Shown: positions 16,171 to 24,971 of the stretch, piece by piece | How the letters are laid out: every line of letters begins with the position of its first letter | Numbering within the stretch: position 1 is the first letter of the stretch | Source of the DNA: Hoeflea phototrophica DFL-43 | GTDB lineage: Bacteria > Pseudomonadota > Alphaproteobacteria > Rhizobiales > Rhizobiaceae | Length of the DNA stretch: 64,000 nucleotides | NCBI RefSeq assembly: GCF_000154705.2 | Contig: NZ_CM002917.1 | Location: forward strand, 2,312,461-2,376,460 | Direction: 5' to 3' | Program-made: the position numbers and the translations under genes | Notes under the pieces: generated by a model | Database searches by the model: none | What the model was told of the DNA's origin: nothing | The model's input: only the letters and a program-made list of their open reading frames with translations

Positions 16171-16812
16171 TCAGGCGGAGTTATTGCACTTGTCGGGATG
16201 CGCATTGGCAAAGGCTGGCAGTGCCTGGCAGGCCGAACGGATCGCCTGGATGCGTCTGAGTCCGGAAATGTCGGCACCCCAACGCTCGGCATTGTAAAGC
16301 TGTGGGATCAGGCAGATGTCTGCGAGACCGGGTGTGTCGCCGTGGCAGAATGTGCCCGTCTGGGGATGACCGAGCAGCTTTTCGAACGCTTCCAGCCCCT
16401 GGCTGATGAAGCGCTGCATCCAGGCCACCCGCACCGCGTCTCCGCCCTGGGTCAGTTCCATCACATGCGCCACCACCGACAGATTACAGATCGGATGAAT
16501 GTCCATGGCAATGACATCGGCGAGTGCACGAACCCGCGCGCGCTCCGCCGGTTCGTCGGGCAACAGCGCCAAGCCCCGGGTCTCGATCAGGTATTCGACG
16601 ATCGCCAGCGACTGGGTGAGCATCACGCCGTCAATGTCGAGCGCAGGAACCTTGCCCAGCGGATTGCGCTCTAGATGCTCCGGAGAACCATGATCGCCTG
16701 CCAGCAGGTCGATCACCACCGGCTGATAGGCAATGCCCGCCAGATTGAGCGCGATGCGCACCCGGTAGCTCGCCGAGGAGCGCCAGTAATCATAAAGCAC
16801 GGGCGTTGTCAT
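16171..16812 (-). CDS. maiA: Maleylacetoacetate isomerase (zeta-class glutathione transferase)
   Basis: A 213-residue zeta-class glutathione transferase. MaiA isomerises maleylacetoacetate to fumarylacetoacetate with glutathione in tyrosine/phenylalanine (homogentisate) breakdown. The diagnostic SSASYRVRIALN motif with the catalytic serine pair is at residues 12-23, followed by NPLGKVPAL. The C-terminal all-helical domain is complete. It follows the fumarylacetoacetase gene, the enzyme for the next step. Maleylpyruvate isomerase of the gentisate pathway shares the fold, but the FAH neighbour resembles fumarylacetoacetase more than fumarylpyruvate hydrolase. No homogentisate dioxygenase gene is in the window. 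Confidence 0.88.
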   Translation of the reverse strand: MTTPVLYDYWRSSASYRVRIALNLAGIAYQPVVIDLLAGDHGSPEHLERNPLGKVPALDIDGVMLTQSLAIVEYLIETRGLALLPDEPAERARVRALADVIAMDIHPICNLSVVAHVMELTQGGDAVRVAWMQRFISQGLEAFEKLLGHPQTGTFCHGDTPGLADICLIPQLYNAERWGADISGLRRIQAIRSACQALPAFANAHPDKCNNSA

Positions 16813-16843
16813 GGTTCATTCCCCATCAGAAAGGCACAAATGC

Positions 16844-17854
16844 CTATACTTTTTCAACGGATTGCTCGATCGCGCCAAAAATCGAATGGCCCTCGCCATC
16901 CTTCATTTCGATGCGGACCGTATCACCGAATTGCATAAACGGCGTGCTCGGCTTGCCCGAATTGATGGTCTCGATCATCCTGATTTCCGCAATGCAGGAA
17001 TAGCCCAGACCACCCTCGCCGACAGGTTTGCCGGGATCGCCATCCGGCCCCTTGTTGGAAACGGTGCCGGACCCGATGATGGCGCCTGCGCACAGCGGTC
17101 GCGTCTTGGCCGCATGGGCAACAAGCTGCGGGAAATCGAATGTCATGTCGGCCCCTGCATTGGCGCGGCCAAAGGGCTGGCCATTGTAGTCGACATCGAG
17201 CGGCAACGAGAGCTTGCCACCATCCCAGGCCTCGCCCAGCTCGTCCGGCGTCACCGCGACCGGCGAAAACGCAGAGGATGGCTTGGACTGGAAAAAACCG
17301 AAGCCCTTGGCGAGTTCGCCCGGGATCAGGCCCCGCAGGCTGACATCATTGAGCAGCATCACCAGCTTGATCGCCGCGCGGCAGGTGTCAATATCCGCAC
17401 CCATCGGCACATCGCCGACGATGACGGCCACCTCGCCCTCAAAATCGATGCCCCAGGCTTCGTCAGCCATCCGGATCGGCCCGCGGGGCGCGAGGAAACT
17501 GTCCGAGCCCCCCTGATACATCAACGGATCCTGCCAGAAGCTCTCGGGCATTTCGGCCCCGCGCGCCTTGCGCACCAGTTCCACGTGATTGACATAGGCC
17601 GACCCGTCAGCCCACTGATAGGCCCGCGGCAGCGGTGAAAGCGCGTCACGCTCGTGAAACCGTTCATCCGGCTCGGCGCCCGTTTCCAGCATCTGCGCCA
17701 CATCGGCAAGCCGCGGCGCCACATGGGCCCAATCATCAAGCGCCGCCTGGAGCGTACGGGCGATATGCGGGACCCCGGAGGCACGGGTTAGATCGCGCGA
17801 GACGATAACCAGGCGGCCGTCCCTGCTGCCATCGCGGAGGGTTGCGAGTTTCAT
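16844..17854 (-). CDS. fahA: Fumarylacetoacetase (FAH family)
   Basis: A 336-residue fumarylacetoacetate hydrolase, splitting fumarylacetoacetate into fumarate and acetoacetate in the last step of tyrosine catabolism. The N-terminal domain covers about residues 1-75. The catalytic mixed-beta domain carries the metal ligands in WGIDFEGEVAVIVG near residue 140 and in the VMLLNDVSLRG stretch near 180. The GSGTVSNKGPDG loop near 270 is also typical. It overlaps the metallo-beta-lactamase-fold gene by four bases (ATGA) and precedes maiA by about 30 bases. Confidence 0.9.
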   Translation of the reverse strand: MKLATLRDGSRDGRLVIVSRDLTRASGVPHIARTLQAALDDWAHVAPRLADVAQMLETGAEPDERFHERDALSPLPRAYQWADGSAYVNHVELVRKARGAEMPESFWQDPLMYQGGSDSFLAPRGPIRMADEAWGIDFEGEVAVIVGDVPMGADIDTCRAAIKLVMLLNDVSLRGLIPGELAKGFGFFQSKPSSAFSPVAVTPDELGEAWDGGKLSLPLDVDYNGQPFGRANAGADMTFDFPQLVAHAAKTRPLCAGAIIGSGTVSNKGPDGDPGKPVGEGGLGYSCIAEIRMIETINSGKPSTPFMQFGDTVRIEMKDGEGHSIFGAIEQSVEKV

Positions 17855-18732
17855 GCGGATTTCCTTTGTGGTTTGGAAGGTGGCAACGGCAGGCTGAGCC
17901 CGTCGCGCCCGATCGTCAGCGGACCATCCCAGGTGGCGTAAAGCTCACGGGTCCAGTCAGCTTCGGTAATCTGCGGATCATCGGCGGGCACCAGATGGTT
18001 GAGCACCAGATGGCCGGCCTGAGCCTGCGTTGCGATCCGGCCGACATCGGCCGCCATGGTATGGCTTGCCAGCAGATGGGCCTTCAGCCGGTCACCATTG
18101 CCGGTGCGCGCCACCAGCCGGTCGACCCCGTCGGGATGCATAGCTTCGTGCACGAGAATATCGGCGCCCTGGGCGAATTCGCCCAAGGGCGGATAGTAAG
18201 CCGTATCGGCGGAAAACACGATCACCCGGCCCGCATGGCTGATCTTGATCGCGTAGCATTCGGTGACCGGCGGATGTTCGACGCGCAAGGCCTCGACCGT
18301 GAGGCCCTCACTCTCGATCAGCACGCCTTCGCCAAACTCGCTGACCTGCACCAGATCGCAGATATCGGGCCTGCCTTCATCATCAATGCGCAGGTCAATG
18401 TCATAGGCAAGCGAGGCCAGGAACCCGTCCCAGAGCGCTTGCGTCCCGACCGGACCCCAGACCTCGACCGGCGTCTTCAACCCGGCAGTCCATGCGGTGT
18501 GGATCAGCGGCCCTAGTTCGAGCACATGGTCGGAGTGCAGATGGGTGATCACCACCAGATCCAGCTGAGGCAGCGCCATGCCCGCCTCGACCAGTCCGCG
18601 CGAGACGCCAAGGCCGCAGTCGATCACAATCCGCCGTCCACCGATTTCCAGCAGAGACGCCGTCGGAGACGGCCCGCCCGGACGGATCGCCGGCCCGCCT
18701 TTTGAGCCAAGAACAACAAGACGTTCACTCAT
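17851..18732 (-). CDS. MBL-fold metallohydrolase, RNase Z/PqsE-like
   Basis: A 293-residue metallo-beta-lactamase-fold hydrolase. The zinc motif THLHSDHVLELGPL is near residue 65, with later ligands in FSADTAYY near 155 and in the histidine-bearing ASHTMAADVGRIA segment. The layout is that of the RNase Z-like/arylsulfatase-like group, but the long exosite arm of true tRNase Z is not seen. I start at 18732 (MSERLVV); a GTG at 18750 is an alternative. It is first in a three-gene unit with fahA and maiA, so a metabolic hydrolase linked to aromatic breakdown is plausible, with no known function in that pathway. Confidence 0.82.
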   Translation of the reverse strand: MSERLVVLGSKGGPAIRPGGPSPTASLLEIGGRRIVIDCGLGVSRGLVEAGMALPQLDLVVITHLHSDHVLELGPLIHTAWTAGLKTPVEVWGPVGTQALWDGFLASLAYDIDLRIDDEGRPDICDLVQVSEFGEGVLIESEGLTVEALRVEHPPVTECYAIKISHAGRVIVFSADTAYYPPLGEFAQGADILVHEAMHPDGVDRLVARTGNGDRLKAHLLASHTMAADVGRIATQAQAGHLVLNHLVPADDPQITEADWTRELYATWDGPLTIGRDGLSLPLPPSKPQRKSA

Positions 18733-18950
18733 CTGGGCCTGCCCCCGCACAAAAACGAAGCGTGCCTACGAAAAGCGACGCGAATTGCCAGAATCGGGCC
18801 TCAAGCATGAATGTCCTCCTGTCAGACAGATTGACCGGTTTCCACCTCACCGTCGAGGCTTTTTGAGCGCTTTGCGATAGGCCCGGCGGCAAGGTCGGCA
18901 TAAAGAAGGTTGAAAGTGTAACTATCAAGCTGCGGTTGGCAAATTTGACC

Positions 18951-19556
18951 TCAAAGGAGGCACACCATCCGTGTTGATGAGCGAAAGCCGAAAACGTGCC
19001 GGAACAGCCCGGTCTCATGGGTCTCCTGCGCGACAAAGCCCTCGCGCTCATAGAGTTTCCGGGCCCGCGGGTTGGTGTCGATGACGTCGAGCCGCACGCT
19101 GGCGCAATCCAGATCCCGCGCCTTCTGCTTGACCGCATCGAGCAGTTTGGTCCCGACACCCTGCCCGCGGGCTTCAGCGGCGACGAATATGCCGTCCATC
19201 TGCAATGTTCTGGCTTCGATTGGCCGGTCAAGCAGGGAGAGCACAAACCCGCGCCAAACCCCTCCGATCCAGCCATAGACGGCACACAATTCCGGAAGAC
19301 CGCCACCAACGAAACCGCCTTTGGAGGTCTTGTATCCGGCCACACCGAGAAGCTCACCGCCTGCCGAAACCGCACTGATGGCATGATCAGGATCGATGTT
19401 GCTTGCCAGATATGCCAGCGCCCGGGATTCGGGTTTCATCACAAGGCTGAGCTTGGCCTTGAACGCGTCCCAAAACAGATGCGCCGCGGCCTCACGGTGT
19501 CCGGCGGGAAGACCGTCTTCAATGCTGAGATGCGGGTTAGAAACCATCAGAACCAA
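18951..19556 (-). CDS. GNAT-family N-acetyltransferase
   Basis: A 201-residue GCN5-related acetyltransferase. The acetyl-CoA pyrophosphate loop is IFVAAEARGQGVGTKLLDAV near residues 123-142, and the C-terminal NPRARKLYEREGFVAQ helix-strand is typical. The acceptor cannot be told. The N-terminal part is longer than in minimal GNAT domains and may shape the acceptor site. Start codons at 19556 and 19544 are both possible. It stands alone, about 220 bases upstream of the metallohydrolase gene. Confidence 0.85.
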   Translation of the reverse strand: MVLMVSNPHLSIEDGLPAGHREAAAHLFWDAFKAKLSLVMKPESRALAYLASNIDPDHAISAVSAGGELLGVAGYKTSKGGFVGGGLPELCAVYGWIGGVWRGFVLSLLDRPIEARTLQMDGIFVAAEARGQGVGTKLLDAVKQKARDLDCASVRLDVIDTNPRARKLYEREGFVAQETHETGLFRHVFGFRSSTRMVCLL

Positions 19557-19702
19557 TTGCTATTTCGTCTTGTCACGGCGGGCAGGCATGCGTCACAAAG
19601 TACCGAACTTGCACTGCCGCATCGCTTCTCGCACAATTGTGGCAGTCAGGCCATTCGCCAGCCGGTCTCATTCCGGGCGATGCAGCAGGATCACGCCACA
19701 CG

Positions 19703-20218
19703 ATGAACCTTGAGAACGACATCCTCGCATGGGACCGGAAATCCGCAAGCGTCATCGGGGCGATTTACGATCGGTATGCAGGACAAAAATTCCTTGCGGC
19801 CGATCTGGTGGCGCTGGCGCAAAAGCCGGAACTGGAGGTTGGCGCAACGTGGCTTCTGAAACGATACCTGGAGCTGGAAAAGCACCGGTTGGACCCGGCG
19901 CTCTCAACGCAATTGATCAGCTTCGGGGGCGGATTTAAATCCCCGGATTCGCGGCTGCATCTGCTGCAGATGAGTGGCAACCTCGAGATCGAGGCTTCAG
20001 CGGTTGAAGCGTTCGTCCGCTTCATCGATCACTCCATGGAGGACCGCAACACATTCGTGCGGGCCTGGAGCTATTTCGGACTTGAACAACTGGCCCTGGC
20101 ACATCCTGCACGCAAAGAAGATACAATTGCGCGACTGGAAATTGCAGCAGCGCTCGAACACGCAGCCTCAGCGAAAGTGCGTCTTTGCAAAGCCCTTGCA
20201 AGACTCTCGCCCGGCTGA
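19703..20218 (+). CDS. Hypothetical alpha-helical protein
   Basis: A 171-residue soluble protein that I do not recognise. It is rich in leucine and alanine helices with a repeat-like pattern (LEVGATWLLKRYLELEKH, IEASAVEAFVRFIDHSM, RAWSYFGLEQLA) suggestive of an ARM/HEAT-type fold, in which proteins bind other proteins. There is no signal peptide or membrane segment. I start at 19703 rather than at an in-frame ATG 66 bases upstream because the residues before it look non-coding. It lies alone between the GNAT gene and mmsB. Confidence 0.65.
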   Translation: MNLENDILAWDRKSASVIGAIYDRYAGQKFLAADLVALAQKPELEVGATWLLKRYLELEKHRLDPALSTQLISFGGGFKSPDSRLHLLQMSGNLEIEASAVEAFVRFIDHSMEDRNTFVRAWSYFGLEQLALAHPARKEDTIARLEIAAALEHAASAKVRLCKALARLSPG

Positions 20219-20245
20219 GCTTGAAAGGACAGATACCCGCCGAGC

Positions 20246-21100
20246 CTATCTTAGCCGCTCAATCATCGCGGAGAAGTCTTTGCCCTTACCCTCACCGGCC
20301 ACGAACTGGTTGTAAAGCTCGGTCGCCCGCGCACCCATCGGCGTTTGCGCAGATACGCTGCCGGCTGCCTGTTGCGAGAGCTTGAGATCCTTGAGCATCA
20401 GCTCGGCTGCAAAGCCGGGTTTGTAGCCATTGTCGGCAGGGCTCTGCGGGCCGATGCCCGGCACCGGGCAATAGGTGTTGACCGACCAGCAGGAGCCCGA
20501 CGAGGTCGACACCACATCGAACAGGCTCTGCGCCGAGAGCCCAAGTTTCTCGGCCAATGCAAAGGCTTCGCAGGTGCCGATCATCGAGATGCCAAGCAGC
20601 ATGTTGTTGCAGATCTTGGCAGATTGCCCCGCGCCGGCATCACCGCAATGCACCGCCTTCTGGCCCATGATCTCGAACAGGGGTGCAGCCCGCGCAAAAG
20701 ACTCATCGCTGCCGCCCGCCATGAAGGTGAGCGTACCCGCCGAGGCCCCACCGACGCCGCCGGAAACCGGCGCATCCACTGACAACAGCCCTTGCGCGGC
20801 CGCCATGTCATGAGCCGCACGCGCACTTTCGACGTCGACTGTCGAGCAATCGATGAACACCGCGCCCTTCGTCCCGGCCGGCACGATGTCGGCATAGACC
20901 GCGCGCAGGATCGCGCCATCGGGCAGCATGGTGATCACCGCGTCCCGTCCGCTCGCGGCTTCCGCTGCAGAGCCTGCATTGGCGGCGCCTTCGACGGTCA
21001 CACCCGCGACATCGAAGCCTGTCACTTCATGCCCGGCCTTGACCAGGTTCGCCGCCATCGGCGCGCCCATATTGCCCAGTCCGATAAACCCGATTTTCAT
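20246..21100 (-). CDS. mmsB: 3-hydroxyisobutyrate dehydrogenase
   Basis: A 284-residue beta-hydroxyacid dehydrogenase. MmsB oxidises 3-hydroxyisobutyrate to methylmalonate semialdehyde with NAD in valine breakdown. The Rossmann motif GFIGLGNMGAPMAANLVKAG starts at residue 4. The substrate motif DAPVSGGVGGASAGTLTFM is near residue 115, and the catalytic lysine lies in GAGQSAKICNNMLLG near 170. The start at 21100 has AGGGAGGA upstream; an open frame continuing to 21334 is part of the preceding gene's region. It is the last gene of the mmsA-dehydrogenase-hydrolase-mmsB operon, 34 bases behind the hydrolase. Confidence 0.93.
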   Translation of the reverse strand: MKIGFIGLGNMGAPMAANLVKAGHEVTGFDVAGVTVEGAANAGSAAEAASGRDAVITMLPDGAILRAVYADIVPAGTKGAVFIDCSTVDVESARAAHDMAAAQGLLSVDAPVSGGVGGASAGTLTFMAGGSDESFARAAPLFEIMGQKAVHCGDAGAGQSAKICNNMLLGISMIGTCEAFALAEKLGLSAQSLFDVVSTSSGSCWSVNTYCPVPGIGPQSPADNGYKPGFAAELMLKDLKLSQQAAGSVSAQTPMGARATELYNQFVAGEGKGKDFSAMIERLR

Positions 21101-21134
21101 GGCGTCCTCCCTGCATGTTCTCAAACACCGGCCA

Positions 21135-22166
21135 TCAGGCCGGATCAAAAATGATATCGCCCTCCGGCGGTTCGGACAGCATGGCCTGAACCTCGGCGGC
21201 ACGCACCTCCTCCACGGATCCGTGCTGCCAGCGCGGGTTTCTGTCCTTCTCGATGATCGCCGCGCGAATGCCCTCGATGAAATCGCCTTCCGAGGCGCTG
21301 CGCGAGGTAAAGCGGTATTCCTGCTGGAGCGCACCCGCGATGGTGCCGTCCCGGCGGGCGCGCCGCACCAGCTCCAACGTGCAATTGGCAGATATCGGTG
21401 ATCCCGCGCGGATCGCCTTCAGGGTCGCCTGGCCCCAGTCGTCATCAGGCAGCGAAGCCACGATTTTAGCGAGGCTTGCCAGAGCGAAATGCCGATCCAC
21501 CTGTTCCCGCAATCCCATCAGCGGCCCGTCCTCGGGATCCTGCGCCATGGATTGGATCACAGACACATCCCCGGTCTCGATCAGAGTTTCAACCAGTTCA
21601 CGCCACAAGGCTTCCGGCACGAAGCAATCGGCAAAACCGGCCAGGATCGCATCCGACGCAGTCATCCGGTAGCCGGTGAGGCCGAGATATTCGCCCAGAT
21701 GTCCCGGCGCGTTGGCCAGCAGATGCGTTCCACCGACATCGGGCACCAGCCCGATTGCGCATTCCGGCATGGCGATGCGCGTACTCTCGCCCACCACCCG
21801 GTGCGACCCGTGCAGCCCAACGCCGACGCCACCGCCCATGGTGAACCCCTGGCACAGCGCCACATAGGGTTTCGGATAGGCAGCGATCTTTGAGTTGAGC
21901 CGGTATTCGTCACGCCAGAACGTCCGGCTGGCCTCGAAATCCCCTTTCGACGCCGTAACATGCATGAATTGCAGGTCGCCACCGGCGGAGAAGGCCTTGG
22001 TTCCTTCCGCATCGATCAGCACGCAAGCCACGTCGTCATCATCGCGCCACGCATCAAGCGCTTCGTGCATGGCCAGCACCATCTCGTGGCTCACGGCATT
22101 CAGGGCCTGCGGCCGCTGCAGGGTGATCTGACCGATGCGCCCGATCTTGCGAATGCGGATGCTCAT
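21135..22166 (-). CDS. 3-hydroxyisobutyryl-CoA hydrolase (enoyl-CoA hydratase superfamily)
   Basis: A 343-residue crotonase-fold protein of the HIBCH type, longer than ordinary enoyl-CoA hydratases because of its C-terminal extension. It removes CoA from 3-hydroxyisobutyryl-CoA, giving the substrate of MmsB. The oxyanion-hole region FSAGGDLQFM is near residue 60. The GFTMGGGVGVGLHGSHRVV and PECAIGLVPDVGG motifs, including the active-site glutamate, are near 106-145. It overlaps the acyl-CoA dehydrogenase gene by four bases. An enoyl-CoA hydratase that hydrates methacrylyl-CoA in the previous step is not encoded in this operon. Confidence 0.9.
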   Translation of the reverse strand: MSIRIRKIGRIGQITLQRPQALNAVSHEMVLAMHEALDAWRDDDDVACVLIDAEGTKAFSAGGDLQFMHVTASKGDFEASRTFWRDEYRLNSKIAAYPKPYVALCQGFTMGGGVGVGLHGSHRVVGESTRIAMPECAIGLVPDVGGTHLLANAPGHLGEYLGLTGYRMTASDAILAGFADCFVPEALWRELVETLIETGDVSVIQSMAQDPEDGPLMGLREQVDRHFALASLAKIVASLPDDDWGQATLKAIRAGSPISANCTLELVRRARRDGTIAGALQQEYRFTSRSASEGDFIEGIRAAIIEKDRNPRWQHGSVEEVRAAEVQAMLSEPPEGDIIFDPA

Positions 22167-23311
22167 GCGGCGCGCTCGGCGATGAGGGCTCGCGACACGA
22201 TCACCCGCATGATCTCGTTGGTGCCCTCGAGGATCTGGTGCACCCGAAGATCACGCACGATCTTCTCGATCCCGTAATCGGCCAGATAACCGTAGCCGCC
22301 ATGCAGTTGCAGCGCATCATTGGCAACGTTGAAGGCCGTGTCGGTCACGAAGCGCTTGGCCATGGCGCAGAATTTGGTCGCGTCGGGCGCCTTGCGGTCC
22401 AGCTTGCTCGCGGCCTGCCTGAGGAAAATCCGCGCCGCCTGCAATTCGGTCTCCATGTCGGCCAGCCGGAACTGCAGCGCCTGGAACTGATCGATGGGTT
22501 TGCCGAAAGCCTGGCGTTCGCCCATATAGGTGAGCGTCTTGTCGAGCGCCGATTGCGCACCGCCCAGTGCCGAGGCCGCAATGTTGAGCCGCCCGCCATC
22601 AAGCCCGCTCATCGCGTAACGGAAGCCGGCACCCTCCTCGCCCAGCAGATTGTCCGCCGGAATCAGGCAATCATCGAACTGAACCTGGGAAGTCGGTTGA
22701 GACCGCCAGCCCATCTTGTTTTCCGGCGCGCCGAAGGAAAGTCCAGCCGTCCTGTCCTCGACGATCACCGCCGAGATGCCCTTGGGGCCGTCCGCGCCGG
22801 TCCGCGTCATCACCAGGTAGAGATCGGAAAATCCGCCGCCCGAGATGAAGGCCTTGGCGCCATTGAGCTTGTAGCCCTCATTGGTCCGCTCGGCCCGGGT
22901 CCTGAGCGCCGCCGCATCGGAGCCGGAGCCCGGTTCGGTCAGACAATAGGAGGCGATCTTGTTCATCGTGACGAGATCGGGCAGCAGCCGCGCCTTGATC
23001 TCGTCGGAGCCATAGGAGGCGATCATCCAGGCGCACATATTGTGGATCGACAGGAACGAGGCCACCGATGGGCACGCCATCGACAGGGCCTCGAACACAA
23101 GTGTCGCATCCAGCCGGGTCAGACCCGAGCCACCATCGGCCTCAGGGACATAGATTGCGGCCAATCCCAGCGCAGCGGCTTCTTCAAGCACGCCGCGCGG
23201 AATCGCCTCTTCCTTTTCCCATTGGGCCGCGAACGGGGCGATCTTCACGGCGCCAAAATCCCGCGCCATGTCAAAGATCGCCTGCTGTTCCTCGTTCAGC
23301 TCAAAGTCCAT
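22163..23311 (-). CDS. Isobutyryl-CoA dehydrogenase (acyl-CoA dehydrogenase family)
   Basis: A 382-residue FAD acyl-CoA dehydrogenase that should oxidise isobutyryl-CoA to methacrylyl-CoA in valine catabolism, passing electrons to electron-transfer flavoprotein. Family motifs are complete: CLTEPGSGSDAAALRT near residue 128, the FAD-binding QLHGGYGYLADYGIE near 340, and the catalytic glutamate in HQILEGTNEIMR near 365. Its neighbours (mmsA 48 bases upstream, the HIBYL-CoA hydrolase overlapping its 3' end) define the substrate better than the sequence alone, which would also permit short/branched-chain acyl-CoA. Confidence 0.9.
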   Translation of the reverse strand: MDFELNEEQQAIFDMARDFGAVKIAPFAAQWEKEEAIPRGVLEEAAALGLAAIYVPEADGGSGLTRLDATLVFEALSMACPSVASFLSIHNMCAWMIASYGSDEIKARLLPDLVTMNKIASYCLTEPGSGSDAAALRTRAERTNEGYKLNGAKAFISGGGFSDLYLVMTRTGADGPKGISAVIVEDRTAGLSFGAPENKMGWRSQPTSQVQFDDCLIPADNLLGEEGAGFRYAMSGLDGGRLNIAASALGGAQSALDKTLTYMGERQAFGKPIDQFQALQFRLADMETELQAARIFLRQAASKLDRKAPDATKFCAMAKRFVTDTAFNVANDALQLHGGYGYLADYGIEKIVRDLRVHQILEGTNEIMRVIVSRALIAERAA

Positions 23312-23359
23312 GGTCCGACCGCCTCCTCCATCCGGAAAGGAACCAAGTTGATCCCCACC

Positions 23360-24856
23360 TCACATGGTGGGGATAACGAACTCGGCCCCTTCCTTGATAC
23401 CCGAAGGCCAGCGTGCCGTCACCGTCTTGGTGCGGGTGTAGAAGCGGAAGCCGTCCGGCCCATGCTGGTTGAGGTCACCGAAGCCGGATTTCTTCCAGCC
23501 GCCGAAGGTGTGATAGGCCAGCGGCACCGGGATCGGCACATTGACGCCGACCATGCCGATGTTGATGCGGCTGACGAAATCACGCGCGGTGTCACCATCG
23601 CGGGTGAAGATCGCGGTGCCGTTGCCGTATTCATGCTCCATCGGATAACGCAGCGCCTCGGCATAGGTTGGCGCACGGACGACGGAGAGCACCGGACCGA
23701 AAATCTCCTGCTGGTAGATGTCCATGTCGCGGGTCACGTTGTCGAACAGGCAACCGCCGACGAAATAGCCGTCCTCATAGCCCTGCATCGAGAAATCGCG
23801 GCCATCAACCACGAGCTTCGCGCCCTGCTCCACGCCCGAATTGATCAGCCCGAGCACCCGGTTGCGGGCTTCCTTGGTGACCAGCGGTCCGAAATCGACG
23901 TCATTGCCGTCGGTGTAAGGCCCGATCTTGAGCGCTTCGACCCTTGGGGCCAGCTTCTCGATCAGCAGATCTGCGGTCTTCTCGCCAACAGGAACAGCAA
24001 CGGAAATCGCCATGCAGCGCTCACCGGCAGCACCATAGCCCGCGCCAATCAGCGCATCGACGGCCTGGTCCATATCAGCGTCCGGCATGATGATCATGTG
24101 GTTCTTGGCGCCGCCGAAGCACTGGACCCGCTTGCCGTTGGCGCAACCGCGCCCATAGATGTACTCCGCGATCGGTGTCGAGCCGACAAAACCGATGGCC
24201 ATGATTTCCGGATGGTCGAGGATCGCGTCAACCGCACCCTTGTCGCCATTGACGACATTGAGAATGCCATCGGGCAGGCCGGCCTCGGTCATCAGTTCGG
24301 CCAGCATCAGCGGCACCGACGGATCGCGCTCGGATGGCTTGAGGATAAAGGCATTTCCGGCAGCAATCGCCGGGCAGAACTTCCACATCGGGATCATGGC
24401 CGGGAAATTGAACGGGGTGATGCCTGCGACCACGCCAAGCGGCTGACGCAGCGAATACATGTCGATGCCGGGGCCTGCACCCTCGGTGAATTCGCCCTTC
24501 AGCAGATGCGGGGCGCCAAAGCAGAATTCCGCCACTTCCAGGCCGCGGATCACATCGCCCTTGGCGTCGGGAATGGTCTTGCCGTGCTCGCGCGAAAGCG
24601 CTTCGGCCAGCTTGTCCATGTCGCGATGCAGAAGCTGAACGAACTTCATCAGCACCCGCGCGCGCTTCTGCGGGTTGGTCGCACCCCATCCAACCTGCGC
24701 CTTGGCCGCGACCTCGACAGCATGGGCCAGTTCCTCGCTGGAGGCCAGCGGCACCTTCGCCTGAACCTCGCCCGTGGCCGGGTTCATGACGTCGGCAAAG
24801 CGGTCCGATTGTCCTTTGACATGCTTGCCGCCGATGTAGTGGGTGAGTTCGTTCAT
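23360..24856 (-). CDS. mmsA: Methylmalonate-semialdehyde dehydrogenase (CoA-acylating)
   Basis: A 498-residue aldehyde dehydrogenase of the CoA-dependent MmsA branch. It converts methylmalonate semialdehyde to propionyl-CoA and CO2, and malonate semialdehyde to acetyl-CoA. The catalytic cysteine is in YGAAGERCMAISVAVPVG near residue 285, and FVGSTPIAEYIYGRG precedes it. The N-terminal INHYIGG-like opening (LTHYIGGKHVKGQSDRFADV) is typical. It is the first gene of the valine operon, with about 115 bases of promoter space behind it before the SDR gene. Confidence 0.93.
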   Translation of the reverse strand: MNELTHYIGGKHVKGQSDRFADVMNPATGEVQAKVPLASSEELAHAVEVAAKAQVGWGATNPQKRARVLMKFVQLLHRDMDKLAEALSREHGKTIPDAKGDVIRGLEVAEFCFGAPHLLKGEFTEGAGPGIDMYSLRQPLGVVAGITPFNFPAMIPMWKFCPAIAAGNAFILKPSERDPSVPLMLAELMTEAGLPDGILNVVNGDKGAVDAILDHPEIMAIGFVGSTPIAEYIYGRGCANGKRVQCFGGAKNHMIIMPDADMDQAVDALIGAGYGAAGERCMAISVAVPVGEKTADLLIEKLAPRVEALKIGPYTDGNDVDFGPLVTKEARNRVLGLINSGVEQGAKLVVDGRDFSMQGYEDGYFVGGCLFDNVTRDMDIYQQEIFGPVLSVVRAPTYAEALRYPMEHEYGNGTAIFTRDGDTARDFVSRINIGMVGVNVPIPVPLAYHTFGGWKKSGFGDLNQHGPDGFRFYTRTKTVTARWPSGIKEGAEFVIPTM

Positions 24857-24971
24857 GGTCGTACCTCCGCGTTATCACTGTATAGATTCACCATGCACTT
24901 ACTTGTCTTGATGCTCAACAGCTCGAAATGCTCATCCGTTGTGCAAATTCGCACATCAGATACCCCTAACC

